NCBI RefSeq assembly: GCF_006539345.1
Contig: NZ_BJMV01000010.1
Coordinates: forward strand, 62,001 to 126,000
Direction of reading: 5' to 3'
From: Acetobacter peroxydans
GTDB taxonomy: Bacteria; Pseudomonadota; Alphaproteobacteria; Acetobacterales; Acetobacteraceae
DNA: 64,000 bases
Shown here: piece after piece, positions 45,277-55,681 of the stretch
How positions within the stretch are numbered: position 1 is the stretch's first letter
Layout: every line of letters begins with the position of its first letter
Notes under the pieces: model-generated
The model's input: only the letters and a program-made list of their open reading frames with translations
What the model was told of the DNA's origin: nothing
Databases searched by the model: none
Translations under genes and position numbers: made by a program

Positions 45277-45326
45277 AAAAAACCTGAACAGGCCCGGACG
45301 GGCCACGGGGTCTGGAGCAACCCCGT
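45277..45326 (-). terminator. Terminator zone after rbfA
   Basis: On the minus strand a 7-bp stem (ACGGGGT/ACCCCGT) is followed by GGCCCG-TC-CGGGCC, then TGTTCAGG and six T residues. It ends the rimP-nusA-ylxR-infB-rbfA transcript 15 nt past rbfA. Confidence 0.75.
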
Positions 45327-45341
45327 CAGACCGCGCGCGGT

Positions 45342-45827
45342 TCAGCGCGCGGTATCGTCCTCGTCGTCTTCATCGACATCCGCTGCCTCTGCGTGGCCGA
45401 GGTCACGCACGACTTCGGGCAAACGCAGCAGCGTATCGACATACATGGCCGTATCCAGCGCCGTATCGGCCTGAAAATGCAGCTCCGGCACCGTGCGCAG
45501 GCGCAGGGTATGGGCAAGCTGCGTGCGCAGCCAAGGCGCCACCCGCTTGAGGGCAGGCAGCAGGGCCGCAACATCGCTCCGGCCCAGACGGGTTACAAAA
45601 ACCGTCGCATGACGGAAATCGGGCGAAAGCCGGACTTCCGTCACGGTGATGGAAACACCGGCCAGTTCGGGGTCACGAAAAGCCGCGCGCGCAAACACTT
45701 CGGCCAGCACACGCCGGACTTCCTCGCCTACGCGAAGCTGACGCTGTGAGGGGCCTGATGTTGAAAGACCGGCGAGATACCCCGCCGGTCCTCCTGTCTT
45801 GCCACCCGTTCCGTTACGTCGGCTCAT
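45342..45827 (-). CDS. rbfA: Ribosome-binding factor A
   Basis: 161 residues from ATG 45827, which overlaps the infB stop by 4 nt. The KH-like fold has [40 protein letters not shown] and [22 protein letters not shown]. The C-terminus is very acidic (Glu/Asp runs). It binds the 30S subunit during maturation. The usual downstream truB and rpsO are not present; a terminator follows. Confidence 0.94.
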   Translation of the reverse strand: MSRRNGTGGKTGGPAGYLAGLSTSGPSQRQLRVGEEVRRVLAEVFARAAFRDPELAGVSITVTEVRLSPDFRHATVFVTRLGRSDVAALLPALKRVAPWLRTQLAHTLRLRTVPELHFQADTALDTAMYVDTLLRLPEVVRDLGHAEAADVDEDDEDDTAR

Positions 45828-48517
45828 GCCGGAACCAGTTCGCTTTCGAAGCACTCAACGACATCGCCTTCACGCAGGTCATTATACCCAGCGAAAGACA
45901 GGCCGCATTCGTACGAGCGCGCCACTTCCTTGACATCGTCCTTGAAGCGCTTGAGCTGGCTCAGATCACCTTCATGGATCACCACGCCATCACGCAGCAG
46001 ACGCACGCCGCAACCGCGCTTGACCACACCTTCGGTAACGTAGCAGCCCGCGACCTTGCCGACCTTGCTGATTTCGAAAACCTTGCGGATTTCGGCATAA
46101 CCAAGGAACTTTTCGCGATGCTTGGGGGCCTGCTTGCCACGCACCAGCGCTTCCACGTCATCCGCCACCTGATAGATGATGGAGTAGTAGCGGATATCCA
46201 CACCTTCACGCTGGGCAAGCTGACGGGCCTGCACCGTGGCGCGCACATTGAACGCCACGATAACCGCGTCAGACGCCTTGGCAAGCTGCACGTCGCTTTC
46301 CGTAATCTGCCCGACCGAGGCGTTGAGGACGCGCACGCCCACTTCCTCGTTGGCCAGCTTCAGAACCGTGACCTGAATGGCTTCCGCCGAACCCTGCACG
46401 TCGGCCTTGATCAGAACGGAAACTTCCTTCTGATCCCCTGCCTGAATACGGGCCAGCATCTGGTCGAGCGTACCACGGGCAGCAACCTGACCAGCCACCT
46501 GATGTTCTTTCAGCTTGCGCTGGCGGAACTCGGAAATTTCGCGGGCACGGTTTTCGTTTTCGACCACCACGAACGGCGCCCCGGCCGCCGGCACACCGGA
46601 CAGACCAAGAATTTCCACCGGCATGGAGGGGCCAGCCGCATCCACCTGTGCGCCATGGTCATCGACCAGCGCACGGACACGACCCCATTCGGCACCCGCC
46701 ACAACGATGTCGCCCTTACGCAGGGTGCCCTTCTGAACCAGCACCGAGGCCACAGAGCCACGGCCGCGATCCAGACGGCTTTCGATCACGGAGCCTTCAC
46801 CCGGACGGTTGGGGTTGGCGCGCAGTTCCAGGATTTCCGCCTGAAGCAGGATGGCTTCTTCCAGCTTGTCCAGACCAGTGCGCTTGAGAGCAGAAACCTG
46901 AATGTCCTGCACATCACCGCCCAGGGATTCCACCACGATCTCGTGCTGGAGCAGTTCCTGGCAGACGCGTTCGGGCTTGGCGCCGGGCTTGTCGATCTTG
47001 TTGATGGCAACAATCATCGGCACGTTGGCCGCCTTGGCGTGTTTGATGGCCTCGATCGTCTGCGGCATCACGCCGTCATCCGCCGCCACCACAAGCACCA
47101 CCACGTCCGTCATGGACGCGCCACGGGCACGCATGGCCGTAAACGCTTCGTGTCCAGGCGTATCAAGGAAGGTGATCTTCGCACCCGAAGCCAGCGTCAC
47201 CTGATAGGCGCCGATATGCTGGGTGATACCGCCTGCTTCGCCAGCCGCCACATCCGTGGTGCGCAGTGCGTCGAGCAGGGAGGTCTTGCCGTGGTCGACA
47301 TGCCCCATGACCGTCACGACAGGCGCGCGGGTGATCATCTCGTCGGGGGTATCTTCCACACCCTCGATGCCCAGTTCCACGTCGGCTTCGGACACACGGC
47401 GCACACGGTGGCCGAATTCTTCCACCACCAGTTCCGCCGTATCGGCGTCAATCGACTGCGTAACCGTCGCCATCACGCCCATTTTCATGAGCGCCTTGAT
47501 AACCTCACCCTGACGGGCGGCCATACGGTTGGCGAGTTCCTGCACCGTAATCGTTTCAGGCAGGATAACGTCGCGCACGACCTTCACCTGATCGGAACGC
47601 AGGCGTTCAAGCTCGGCCTGACGGCGTTCACGTTCGCGCTGACGACGCACGGAAGCCAGCGAACGGGTCTTGTCGTCATCCCCTTCGATGGCGGCCTGCA
47701 CGTCAATCCGGCCGGCCCGACGGCCACCACCGGTATCGCCCTTGCGCCCACCGCTGCTGTTCTTGCGGTTGGTCGGCACCACTTTACGCGACGGGCTGCG
47801 ACGCGGCTCGTCTTCGCTCTCCATACCGCGCCCGGCACGCAGGCGCAGGGTCTGGGCAGCGCTATCCTTATCGGCGGCACCTGCCGCGTCGGCTGCCGGA
47901 CGCGCCGCGGGTGCGGGCGTCGGACGCAGCGGCTTGGCCGGCATGATGGCACGTTCGGCCAGCGGACGCAGACGCCCGACCGGCGGAGCCAGCGTAACTT
48001 CACCCGGAATGGGCACGGCCGAAACAACCGGCGCCTTCATTTCAAGCGGCCGGATCGCATCAATCCGGGCCTTGCGCTCGTTTTCTTCCGCTTCTTCCGC
48101 GCTCTCGGCTTCGACCTGCGCTTCCTCAGCGGCGCGCTTGTCTTCCTCTTCCTTGCGGCGGGCTTCTTCCGCTGCGGACAGGATACGGATCTTTTCGGCT
48201 TCGCGCTGGGCTGCCTCACGCTGGGCAGCCAGTTCCGCTTCTTTCTTCTGCTCGTCCAGCACGCGCTGACGCATGGCCAGTTCGGCCGCTGTCAGCGTCC
48301 GCCCGGCACCTGCGCGCGCGCCACCCGAACGGCCGCCCGCTCCGGCAGGGTTGGCGCCACGCTTCTTGCGTACCTCAACCTGCACAACCTTGGAGCGGCC
48401 ATGACTGAAACTCTGTCGCACGGACCCGGCATCGACCGTACGCCCGACCTCCGAACGTCCTGCCGGCCGAAGGGACAGACGTCCCTTGCCCTGATCCTGA
48501 TCCTTGCCTTCGCTCAT
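45824..48517 (-). CDS. infB: Translation initiation factor IF-2
   Basis: 897 residues. A long N-terminal region rich in Ala, Glu and Arg (coiled-coil-like at about residues 70-150, then basic and Gly-rich) is followed by IF2_N ([11 protein letters not shown]) near residue 330. The G domain has [30 protein letters not shown] and NKIDKPGA, then domains II to IV. It brings fMet-tRNA to the 30S subunit. It lies 12 nt after the YlxR/L7Ae gene and overlaps rbfA. Confidence 0.97.
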   Translation of the reverse strand: MSEGKDQDQGKGRLSLRPAGRSEVGRTVDAGSVRQSFSHGRSKVVQVEVRKKRGANPAGAGGRSGGARAGAGRTLTAAELAMRQRVLDEQKKEAELAAQREAAQREAEKIRILSAAEEARRKEEEDKRAAEEAQVEAESAEEAEENERKARIDAIRPLEMKAPVVSAVPIPGEVTLAPPVGRLRPLAERAIMPAKPLRPTPAPAARPAADAAGAADKDSAAQTLRLRAGRGMESEDEPRRSPSRKVVPTNRKNSSGGRKGDTGGGRRAGRIDVQAAIEGDDDKTRSLASVRRQRERERRQAELERLRSDQVKVVRDVILPETITVQELANRMAARQGEVIKALMKMGVMATVTQSIDADTAELVVEEFGHRVRRVSEADVELGIEGVEDTPDEMITRAPVVTVMGHVDHGKTSLLDALRTTDVAAGEAGGITQHIGAYQVTLASGAKITFLDTPGHEAFTAMRARGASMTDVVVLVVAADDGVMPQTIEAIKHAKAANVPMIVAINKIDKPGAKPERVCQELLQHEIVVESLGGDVQDIQVSALKRTGLDKLEEAILLQAEILELRANPNRPGEGSVIESRLDRGRGSVASVLVQKGTLRKGDIVVAGAEWGRVRALVDDHGAQVDAAGPSMPVEILGLSGVPAAGAPFVVVENENRAREISEFRQRKLKEHQVAGQVAARGTLDQMLARIQAGDQKEVSVLIKADVQGSAEAIQVTVLKLANEEVGVRVLNASVGQITESDVQLAKASDAVIVAFNVRATVQARQLAQREGVDIRYYSIIYQVADDVEALVRGKQAPKHREKFLGYAEIRKVFEISKVGKVAGCYVTEGVVKRGCGVRLLRDGVVIHEGDLSQLKRFKDDVKEVARSYECGLSFAGYNDLREGDVVECFESELVPA

Positions 48518-48529
48518 CGATCCGCCTGT

Positions 48530-49195
48530 TCAAACCCGTCCGCCGGAAAGGTCCGGTGAACCCGGGAGCCGCACCTGCGCCACTCCCGTAAAACGCTTGT
48601 TTTCACAACACAACCGCGAAGCCAGCCCGCCGACTGCCAACGCTACATTTACAACACGCTCACGCCCGAAAACCTTCGCCAGATCCTCGGAAGTCAACGT
48701 GTCGACAACAGGAGTGTCGCGCCGCCCTGAAAGCAGGCGTTCCAGCTCCTCCTGGCTTCCATCCTGAGCGTGAACAACAACACCAGCCTTGCGCTGGGTC
48801 ACCCATTCACGCGCCTTGACGAAACCACTGACTGCCTGACCGGCCCTTCTCGCCAGCCCGACAACCTCGATCATCCGCCGGGCCAGACCCGCCTCCACCT
48901 GGGAGAGCAGATCCTCCGGCACAACCACCTGTGCACGCGCCGCCCGGGAGAACACCCCCTTGGCGCGGGCCTGTTCTATCACATCCCGCCGGGCACTCAA
49001 CCAGATTCCCCGTCCCGGCAGACGTGCATCCAGATCAGGCACCACAATCCCGCCCGGAGAGAGGACAAACCGAACCATCAGTTCGGGCAGTCCCTGCTCT
49101 CGCGTCAGAGCACAGCGCCTATGACTGGCTTTTCTTTCATCCGCAAGGGTCAGGGCTTCAGGCCCGTCCTCTTCAGGGTGATCGTGCACACTCAC
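48530..49195 (-). CDS. ylxR: YlxR-L7Ae fusion RNA-binding protein
   Basis: 221 residues. The N-terminal DUF448/YlxR part (about residues 24-95) carries HRRCALTREQ and PGRGIWLSARRDVIEQA. It is fused to an L7Ae-like domain (about 105-190) with VGLARRAGQAVSGFVKAREWV and GVVVHAQDGS. This fusion is usual in alphaproteobacteria, between nusA and infB. A role in RNA binding or transcription-translation coupling is presumed. Confidence 0.92.
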   Translation of the reverse strand: MSVHDHPEEDGPEALTLADERKASHRRCALTREQGLPELMVRFVLSPGGIVVPDLDARLPGRGIWLSARRDVIEQARAKGVFSRAARAQVVVPEDLLSQVEAGLARRMIEVVGLARRAGQAVSGFVKAREWVTQRKAGVVVHAQDGSQEELERLLSGRRDTPVVDTLTSEDLAKVFGRERVVNVALAVGGLASRLCCENKRFTGVAQVRLPGSPDLSGGRV

Positions 49196-49209
49196 TCCGG
49201 CATCAGCCT

Positions 49210-50748
49210 TCAGGCGTTGCCGTCCTGATTCTCAGGAGACTGCTTTGCGTCACCATCAAACCAGTGCGCTCGTGCTGCCATGACAATTTCGTTGGCTGCT
49301 TCTTCATCAATGGCATCAGCCCCGAGAAGCTCGACCAGTTCATCACCTGCCAGATCGGCCAAGTCATCAAGGCTTTTTACACCTTTTTCACCCAATGTCA
49401 CAAGCATCTGATTCGTGAACACGCCCAGACCTGCGATCTCGTCGGCCACACCCAGCTCACGACGGCGGTCATCCAGCTTTTCTTCCTGCCGCACCAGATA
49501 GGCTTCGGCGCGCTGCATCAGTTCCTGCACCACCGATTCGTCAAAGCCTTCGATTCCGCCGAGTTCATCGGGGTCGGCATAGGCCAGTTCTTCAACGCTA
49601 TGATAGCCTTCGGTCACGAGCAGGCCCGCGATCACGTCGTCCACATCCAGCGCTTCGACAAACTGGGCCGTCCGGCGACGGAACTCTTCCTGACGACGCT
49701 CGGATTCCTCGGCCTCGGTCAGGATATCGATATCCCAGCGGGTCAACTGGCTGGCCAGACGCACGTTCTGACCACGGCGGCCGATGGCAAGGGAAAGCTG
49801 GTCATCCGGCACGACAACTTCGACGCGCCCGGCTTCCTCATCCATCACCACCTTGCTGACTTCAGCCGGAGCCAGCGCATTCACCACGAAGGTGGCCGCC
49901 TGCGGGCTCCACGGAATGATGTCGATTTTCTCGCCCTGCAGTTCGGCCACAACCGCCTGCACGCGCGAGCCGCGCATACCAACGCACGCGCCCACCGGAT
50001 CGATCGACGCATCACGCGAGATCACGGCCATTTTCGCACGCGAACCGGGGTCGCGCGCCACAGCCTTGATTTCGATAATGCCATCATAGATTTCGGGCAC
50101 TTCCTGCGCGAACAGCTTGGCCAGGAAGGCCGGATGCGTGCGGGACAGGAAAACCTGCGGCCCACGGGGCTCGTCACGCACGTCGTAGATATAAGCACGC
50201 ACGCGATCAGAGTTGCGGAACGTCTCGCGCGGGATCAGCTCGTCGCGGCGCAGCAGGGCTTCGGCAGAGCCGATCTCGACCAGCAGGTTGCCGTATTCGG
50301 TCCGCTTGACCGTACCGTTGACGATTTCGCCCACGCGGTCCTTGAACTCGTTGTACTGGCGCTTACGCTCGTATTCCCGCACGCGCTGGACAATCACCTG
50401 CTTGGCGGTCTGGGCCGCGATACGCCCGAAATCAATCGGGGGCAGCGGGTCGATCAGATATTCGCCAGCCTGAATTTCAGGGCGGAAACGCTGCGCGATC
50501 GACAGGGCGATCTGCGTCTCTTCGTTTTCGACCTGATTCACCACTTCGGTCCAGCGGGACAGGCGCACTTCGCCCGTACGGCGGTCGATCGTGGCGCGAA
50601 TGTCCTTTTCGTGCCCGTATTTGGCGCGTCCGGCTTTCTGGATGGCCTGCTCCATGGCCTCCAGAACCTCTTCACGCTCAATACCCTTCTCGCGGGAAAC
50701 GGCGTCCGCCACCAGCAGCAGTTCAGGACGGGAAACAGAGGTATCCAT
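49210..50748 (-). CDS. nusA: Transcription termination/antitermination factor NusA
   Basis: 512 residues. The order is an N-terminal RNA polymerase-binding domain (about 1-130), S1 domain (about 135-200), two KH domains (about 210-345, with DPVGACVGMRGSRVQAVVAEL and LAIGRRGQNVRLASQLT), and two acidic helix-hairpin-helix repeats to the end. It follows rimP by 30 nt. Confidence 0.96.
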   Translation of the reverse strand: MDTSVSRPELLLVADAVSREKGIEREEVLEAMEQAIQKAGRAKYGHEKDIRATIDRRTGEVRLSRWTEVVNQVENEETQIALSIAQRFRPEIQAGEYLIDPLPPIDFGRIAAQTAKQVIVQRVREYERKRQYNEFKDRVGEIVNGTVKRTEYGNLLVEIGSAEALLRRDELIPRETFRNSDRVRAYIYDVRDEPRGPQVFLSRTHPAFLAKLFAQEVPEIYDGIIEIKAVARDPGSRAKMAVISRDASIDPVGACVGMRGSRVQAVVAELQGEKIDIIPWSPQAATFVVNALAPAEVSKVVMDEEAGRVEVVVPDDQLSLAIGRRGQNVRLASQLTRWDIDILTEAEESERRQEEFRRRTAQFVEALDVDDVIAGLLVTEGYHSVEELAYADPDELGGIEGFDESVVQELMQRAEAYLVRQEEKLDDRRRELGVADEIAGLGVFTNQMLVTLGEKGVKSLDDLADLAGDELVELLGADAIDEEAANEIVMAARAHWFDGDAKQSPENQDGNA

Positions 50749-50778
50749 GCTCTCAGCTCTCCAAAACAGGCAGCGCCA

Positions 50779-51393
50779 TCAATGCACCTTGCGACCGGAC
50801 GCGCCCGAGGCCTGCGGCCCCTCGCCATCCGTATCCATATCATTCCGGCCATCCGCCGCGAGGTCGTTCCCCCCGGCGGGCTGGGCCATATGCGCGCTGG
50901 CCTCGATCAACGCATCGGTCAGAACCAGACGTGCGCGACGAATCTCGGCCAGCGGCAGCGCCACTTCAGAACCGTCATCCAGCCGCATACGGGCGGCAGT
51001 GCCGTCACACCCCAGCACCACACCAGCGAAACGCCGCCGGCCGTCCAGAGGCACCAGCATTTCAGCGCGGGCCTGATGGCCAGCAAAACGCTCCCAATCC
51101 TTGGCGCGTGTCAGCGGACGGTCAATCCCTGCGGAAGACACTTCCAACGTCCATGCGCCGGGAATCGGGTCTTCCACATCCAGAACGGCACCCACGGCGT
51201 GGCTGATGCGTTCGCAATCCTCGACGCTGATGAGCGCACCATCAGCGCGATCAGCCATGATCTGCACGGTCGGGCGTTCGCGCCCAAGCACCGCCACGCG
51301 CACGATCTCATACCCCATTGCCTCGACAGCGGGGGAAATCATGGCGGCAAGGCGGCCTTCAAGGCCACCATGAGCGGAAAGATCTGTGTCCAA
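50779..51393 (-). CDS. rimP: Ribosome maturation factor RimP
   Basis: 204 residues. [18 protein letters not shown] is followed by [52 protein letters not shown], the RimP core. A C-terminal SH3-like domain comes next, then a Gly/Asp-rich tail. The start is TTG 51393, with no strong Shine-Dalgarno; the next ATG would remove conserved residues. It is the first gene of the nusA-infB operon, divergent from the AAA+ operon. Confidence 0.92.
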   Translation of the reverse strand: MDTDLSAHGGLEGRLAAMISPAVEAMGYEIVRVAVLGRERPTVQIMADRADGALISVEDCERISHAVGAVLDVEDPIPGAWTLEVSSAGIDRPLTRAKDWERFAGHQARAEMLVPLDGRRRFAGVVLGCDGTAARMRLDDGSEVALPLAEIRRARLVLTDALIEASAHMAQPAGGNDLAADGRNDMDTDGEGPQASGASGRKVH

Positions 51394-51594
51394 TGCAAAA
51401 TCAGGCGGCCCGTCAAGGCCACCCCCCGAAACGTTAGCTGAATTGAATGAAGGATGAGGCTCTGTCTAGAACACATGCCGTGAAACCGCAAGAGGAAGAA
51501 AAAACCACCTCGGGGCGCTGCAATATCGCCATGATTTTGGCATGATGCTGCTGCATATTTGCACTGGTTCAGTGTGGAGGCTGAAATAGTACGC

Positions 51595-52167
51595 ATGACC
51601 AGACCGGCCGATCCCACGCCAACACCCCAGCCTTCCCTACAGCCGCGCAACGGTCGGGCGGCTCTGCTTGGCGTGGCGTTCTGTGTTATGGTGGCGAGCT
51701 GGGCGGGTTTTCGCGCCATGGCGCCCGCCGGACAGAGCGATACACCCAAAGACGACGCCGCACAGGATGTGCAGACTGGCTCGGCCCTGCCGCTGCGTAT
51801 GGTCGCCCCCGAGCAGGCGGCGCAGGCGCTCGCGGCTTCGGGCTATTCGCTCAAGGAACAGGCGGATATTCTGGCGGCCGTGAAACGGCGTGACCTGCGC
51901 CTGCTGGCCATGCCCATTTACGATGCGGCAGGCACGGGCGGTACGGTCAGCCTGCTCTGCGGGCCGTGGCACCGCACGGTGGCGCTGGCCGCCACCCCCA
52001 CCACCGTCATCCTGCCCATTGCCATGGCAGGCAGCGTCGATATTGTAGGACTTTCATCCCAGGGGGCGGCAGGCATCAACAGTGGCGTCATCACCGCGTT
52101 TGGCCCGCAGGTTCTTCCGCCTCTCGTCACTGGGCAACATCTGCATGTTTCGGTTATCGCGCAATGA
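51595..52167 (+). CDS. Membrane-anchored protein of unknown function, first gene of AAA+ operon
   Basis: 190 residues from ATG 51595; GGAGG lies 14 nt upstream, which is long, and GTG 51574 is an alternative. A Pro-rich cytoplasmic start precedes one hydrophobic helix (about residues 22-40: AALLGVAFCVMVASWAG). A predicted periplasmic part follows, with an acidic linker, a helical segment (APEQAAQALAASGYSLKEQADILAAVKRRD) and beta-rich sequence to VSVIAQ. No family is recognised. Its TGA overlaps the ATPase ATG (ATGA), so the two are translated together. Confidence 0.72.
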   Translation: MTRPADPTPTPQPSLQPRNGRAALLGVAFCVMVASWAGFRAMAPAGQSDTPKDDAAQDVQTGSALPLRMVAPEQAAQALAASGYSLKEQADILAAVKRRDLRLLAMPIYDAAGTGGTVSLLCGPWHRTVALAATPTTVILPIAMAGSVDIVGLSSQGAAGINSGVITAFGPQVLPPLVTGQHLHVSVIAQ

Positions 52168-53441
52168 AAGACCTTATGCCCACGCTGAACCGGTTCATGC
52201 CGCTGATGATGGTCATCTTTCTGGTGCTGGCCAGCATCCAGATCGCCATTTCGCTGCACCTGTCGCTGCATGGGCTTATGCACGTTCTGCAATGGGGTGC
52301 ATCCATCTGGCCGGTGCTGGCCGCGACCGGGCTGGCGCTCACCCTGGCCGGCCTTCTGTTTGAGACACGCGCTGAACAAATCGCCCGCAAGGGCCTTCTT
52401 CGTCGACGGGGCTTTATCATGGACGTTCTTGCCAGACTGACCAACCGCGCCGCCCTCGAAGAGATGATGGCGCGCGAACAGCGTGAAACCACGATCGACG
52501 CCGAAGAACTGGCCGCCAACCTGCGCGCGCGCGTGATCGGGCAGGATCAGGTTTGCGAAGACATGGCAACCCAGTTGCGCCGCCGTCTGGCGTTGCAGGT
52601 GCGCGGCAAGCCTGTTGGCATTTTTCTGCTGGCCGGGCCGCCGGGCACTGGCAAGACCTATCTGGCCAAGCAGCTTGCCCGCCAGCTTGACCGTCCGTTG
52701 CTGCACTTTGACATGACCCAGATGAGCAGCCCCCACGCCGCAACGCAGCTTTTTGGCTCGCCCAAGGGCTATGTCGGCTCCGACACCTACGGCAAGCTGA
52801 CCGGCGGCCTGCAGGAAAAACCCGACGCGGTGGTGCTGCTCGATGAAATCGAAAAAGCCCACCCGGATGTGTTCAAGAAATTCCTGACCGCCTGGAACGA
52901 CGGCCACGTGACCGAGGCCTCCACCGGGCAGCAGGTTTCCACCGTGCGGGCTATTTTTATCCTGACCTCCAACATCGCCACGGAAGCACTGGCGGATATT
53001 GCGAACCGCCTGCAGAACGACCCCGATCGGATGCGCGCCGAGTCGGTCGAAGCACTGCGTCAGGCTGGCTTCGCGCCCGAGGTGCTGAACCGCCTTGACC
53101 GTATTTTTGTCTTCCGCCCTCTGCAGGGGCTCGATATTGCCCGCGTCGCGGCGCTGGAAATCGAAAACATGATCGAAAGCTACGGCCTGAAGGTCGAGAC
53201 AGGCGGGATCGACGCGGCCCTGCTGATGGATATCATGCGCCGCATGAGCCGGATGGGCGATGGCGCCTCCGCGCGTGATCTGGCCCGCGGCGTGGAAGAC
53301 ATGATCAGCGAATCCCTGATTATCGCCCGCCAGCAGGGCGCGAGTATGGTGCGTCTCGTGAAGGAGGAAGACGGCACGGTTGCAGCCAAGGCAGCAGGCA
53401 GCAGCCGGTCTGACTCGTTCTCACCCCGTCTTTCGCCCTGA
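52164..53441 (+). CDS. Membrane-anchored single-ring Clp/Hsp100-like AAA+ ATPase
   Basis: 425 residues from ATG 52164. Two hydrophobic helices (about residues 10-30 and 42-65) are followed by a linker and one AAA+ module of the ClpA/ClpB second-domain type. The module has VIGQDQV, Walker A GPPGTGKT, pore loop GYVG, Walker B VVLLDEIEKAHPDVF, sensor 1 LTSN, Arg finger FAPEVLNRLDRIF and a sensor-2-like GDGASARDLARGV. The Clp N-domain, the first AAA+ ring and the ClpB middle domain are absent. No ClpP-docking IGL/IGF loop is seen. It probably unfolds or extracts proteins at the inner membrane. Both flanking genes encode predicted exported or membrane proteins. Confidence 0.85.
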   Translation: MKDLMPTLNRFMPLMMVIFLVLASIQIAISLHLSLHGLMHVLQWGASIWPVLAATGLALTLAGLLFETRAEQIARKGLLRRRGFIMDVLARLTNRAALEEMMAREQRETTIDAEELAANLRARVIGQDQVCEDMATQLRRRLALQVRGKPVGIFLLAGPPGTGKTYLAKQLARQLDRPLLHFDMTQMSSPHAATQLFGSPKGYVGSDTYGKLTGGLQEKPDAVVLLDEIEKAHPDVFKKFLTAWNDGHVTEASTGQQVSTVRAIFILTSNIATEALADIANRLQNDPDRMRAESVEALRQAGFAPEVLNRLDRIFVFRPLQGLDIARVAALEIENMIESYGLKVETGGIDAALLMDIMRRMSRMGDGASARDLARGVEDMISESLIIARQQGASMVRLVKEEDGTVAAKAAGSSRSDSFSPRLSP

Positions 53442-53524
53442 TGTCAGGCAGCACCCCGCTGTCTGGCCTGCTGCCCATGCCTGTTCCGCCCACGCGCCCG
53501 CGCGCCTGTCTCTAGGTTTACCGG

Positions 53525-54487
53525 ATGTCCGCTTTTACCCGCTTGTGGCGCCGTGCGCCGTTATGGCGCGCCACGCTGATGGCCACCGGCGTTACCACCG
53601 TTCTGAGCGTGCTGGTGCCCGCCCCCTGGCTTGCCAGCAGCCTGCCCGCCTATACCGGGCTGACATCGCGCATCCAGCACGCGCTGGGCATGGGCGGGCA
53701 AGGCGGCACGGGTACCGATGACGCGCTGCACCCGCAGGAAGACCACCGTACCATCTCCGTCCCTCCGGTGGACGCCCAGATGGAGGGGCGGGTGTCATTT
53801 ATCGGCAAGGACATTCCCCTGCCCGCAGGCAAGTGGCACCCGCTGCTGACCTATCAGGATGATCTTTCCCACGGCGAGATCATGACGGCCATCTACGTGC
53901 GTACGAATGATGGAATCGTTACCGGCCTGCTGCTTCTACAGGGCACATCGCAATCCCTGCCCATAGCCGACACCATGCCAATTCAGGGGCAGTGCACCAG
54001 CCCCTTTGCCTTCATGACCCGCTCCCAGCCGGTGGATGGCAACCATTCGGAATGCTGGCTGACGTCTCCCATACGGATCGTCAACGGGTTCTTCCTGACA
54101 TCCGATCCGGCATTGCAGCAACTGGTCAGCTCGCCCTTTTTCATTCCTGCGGCTGTGGAGCGGCTGAATATCCAGGGCTATACGCTGCCCAGCGTGCTGG
54201 TGGACGCGGCCTGGAACCGGATTGAAAAACGCGAGCCGGATTCCCGTGCCGATTTTCTGAGCGTGCATCTGCTGACCAGCCCCGCCCCGCCCGGCAGCAC
54301 CCGCGCGCCCGGCGCACCAGAAAACTGGACACGAACCGGGATGCGGGATTCAGCCACCGTTTCAGACTTTGTCCAGCGTACTAATGCGTGGATACAGGGC
54401 TGGGCGCCCTATCTGCTTCAGGCTTTTGAGGGCCAGCAGGCAACGCCGCCCGCTTCAGCCGCGGAAGACCCTGGCTTCCGGGGTTAG
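53525..54487 (+). CDS. Predicted periplasmic protein of unknown function, third gene of AAA+ operon
   Basis: 320 residues. An N-terminal hydrophobic segment (about residues 16-40: ATLMATGVTTVLSVLVPAPW) acts as signal anchor. A Gly/Asp linker follows, then a beta-rich domain with GRVSFIGKDIPLPAGKWHPLL, DGIVTGLLLLQG, two Cys (in GQCTSPF and SECWLTSP) about 30 residues apart that could form a disulfide, and PSVLVDAAWNRIEKREPDSRADFLSVHLL. The layout brings to mind small exported proteins, but no family is recognised. It begins 83 nt after the ATPase stop. Confidence 0.7.
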   Translation: MSAFTRLWRRAPLWRATLMATGVTTVLSVLVPAPWLASSLPAYTGLTSRIQHALGMGGQGGTGTDDALHPQEDHRTISVPPVDAQMEGRVSFIGKDIPLPAGKWHPLLTYQDDLSHGEIMTAIYVRTNDGIVTGLLLLQGTSQSLPIADTMPIQGQCTSPFAFMTRSQPVDGNHSECWLTSPIRIVNGFFLTSDPALQQLVSSPFFIPAAVERLNIQGYTLPSVLVDAAWNRIEKREPDSRADFLSVHLLTSPAPPGSTRAPGAPENWTRTGMRDSATVSDFVQRTNAWIQGWAPYLLQAFEGQQATPPASAAEDPGFRG

Positions 54488-54500
54488 CGCTGCCGCATCG

Positions 54501-55427
54501 TCAGGCGGCTACGGTCGACGAGGCTTCAGACGGCTCATCCCGCAGCACATCGGCGGACACGTCAATCAGAAAGTCCAGCACCGTACGGGTACGCAACGGC
54601 AGCGTACGTGGGCCAGTATGCACAGCGTAGAACGGCAGGGACGGAATGTTCCAGTCCGGGAAAAGCCGGACAAGACGGCCTTCCTTCAGCGCATCGCGCA
54701 CCTGAAAATGGGGTAGAAGCCCGATACCCAGACCGGCCTCCACCGCGTACAGCACCGCCTCGCTGGTATTGGCGCGGAAGACGGCGCTGGGGGCGATCAC
54801 GCTTTCCTCGCCATCGCGCTCGAAATTCCAGTCCAGCCAGCTACTGCCGTAATTATAGACAACACCGGGGTAATTGGTGAGTTCGCGCGGATGCTCGGGC
54901 ATATGGTAGCGCGCTATGCACTCGGGCGACGCCACCAGACATTTGCGCACCATGCCAAGCTTGCGGGCAATGAGCGACCCCCCGGCGATTTCGCCCACGC
55001 GCACCGCCAGATCGAGCCCTTCCTCCACCAGATCACCAAACGCGTCGCGCATGACGATCTCAACCGACAAATCGGGATGGCGGTCGAGCAGTTCACCCAG
55101 GCGGCGGCTCAGGCACAGGCCGAAAGCCGTCGTAACTCCCAGCCGTACGAGGCCCGAAACCGAGGCGCGCCTGCGCCCCAGAACGGTTTCCGCCGTTTCG
55201 AGAATTTCCAGCACTTCATAAGCATGAGGCAGAAGGCTGCGGCCATCTTCCGTCATGGTCAGACTGCGGGTTGTACGGGCGAACAGCGTCGTGCCGTAGT
55301 GGCTCTCAAGCAGGGCGATATGCCGCGAAATCGTCGGCTGGCTAACGCCCGTCTCGCGTGAGACTGCGGAAAAAGAGCCCGTTGCGGCAACCCGCACAAA
55401 GCTATGGAGTGCAGAAAGTAGGTCCAT
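54501..55427 (-). CDS. LysR-family regulator (CrgA-like group)
   Basis: 308 residues. The HTH is at about residues 3-62 (LLSALHSFVRVAATGSFSAVSRETGVSQPTISRHIALLE). The effector domain includes LVRLGVTTAFGLCLSRRL and the VYNYGSSWLDWNFERDGEE segment usual in CrgA-like LysR proteins, with GIGLLPHFQVRDALKEGRLVRLFPDW near the end. Its target is not evident; it is convergent with the AAA+ operon and downstream of an ABC transporter. The 254-nt gap before it (55428-55681) shows no gene. Confidence 0.9.
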   Translation of the reverse strand: MDLLSALHSFVRVAATGSFSAVSRETGVSQPTISRHIALLESHYGTTLFARTTRSLTMTEDGRSLLPHAYEVLEILETAETVLGRRRASVSGLVRLGVTTAFGLCLSRRLGELLDRHPDLSVEIVMRDAFGDLVEEGLDLAVRVGEIAGGSLIARKLGMVRKCLVASPECIARYHMPEHPRELTNYPGVVYNYGSSWLDWNFERDGEESVIAPSAVFRANTSEAVLYAVEAGLGIGLLPHFQVRDALKEGRLVRLFPDWNIPSLPFYAVHTGPRTLPLRTRTVLDFLIDVSADVLRDEPSEASSTVAA

Positions 55428-55681
55428 GGATACCCGGTCTATTCCCCAGAACGCGGCCAGACCGGCACAATGCCGCCCAATCCGCCGGACCTTGCCGCAC
55501 CCGCCCTACTTTACTGCCATGGCGCGACAAGCATCCGCCCCCTGCACGCCCCCGCAACCAGAGGCCACAGATCCGGTTTGCCCTCCTGTTTTGCAGCAAG
55601 CCGGAATACGAGACAATACACACGCCCACCGCCCTGCCCCATATGGCCCATGCGCCAGACGCATAAGCCGCGCCGCCTTAT

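Noticed and set aside
51540-51565. TGGCAT...TGC sequence resembling a sigma-54 promoter before the AAA+ operon
   Set aside because: The GG and GC dinucleotides are one base out of register, and the spacing rule for -24/-12 promoters is strict.
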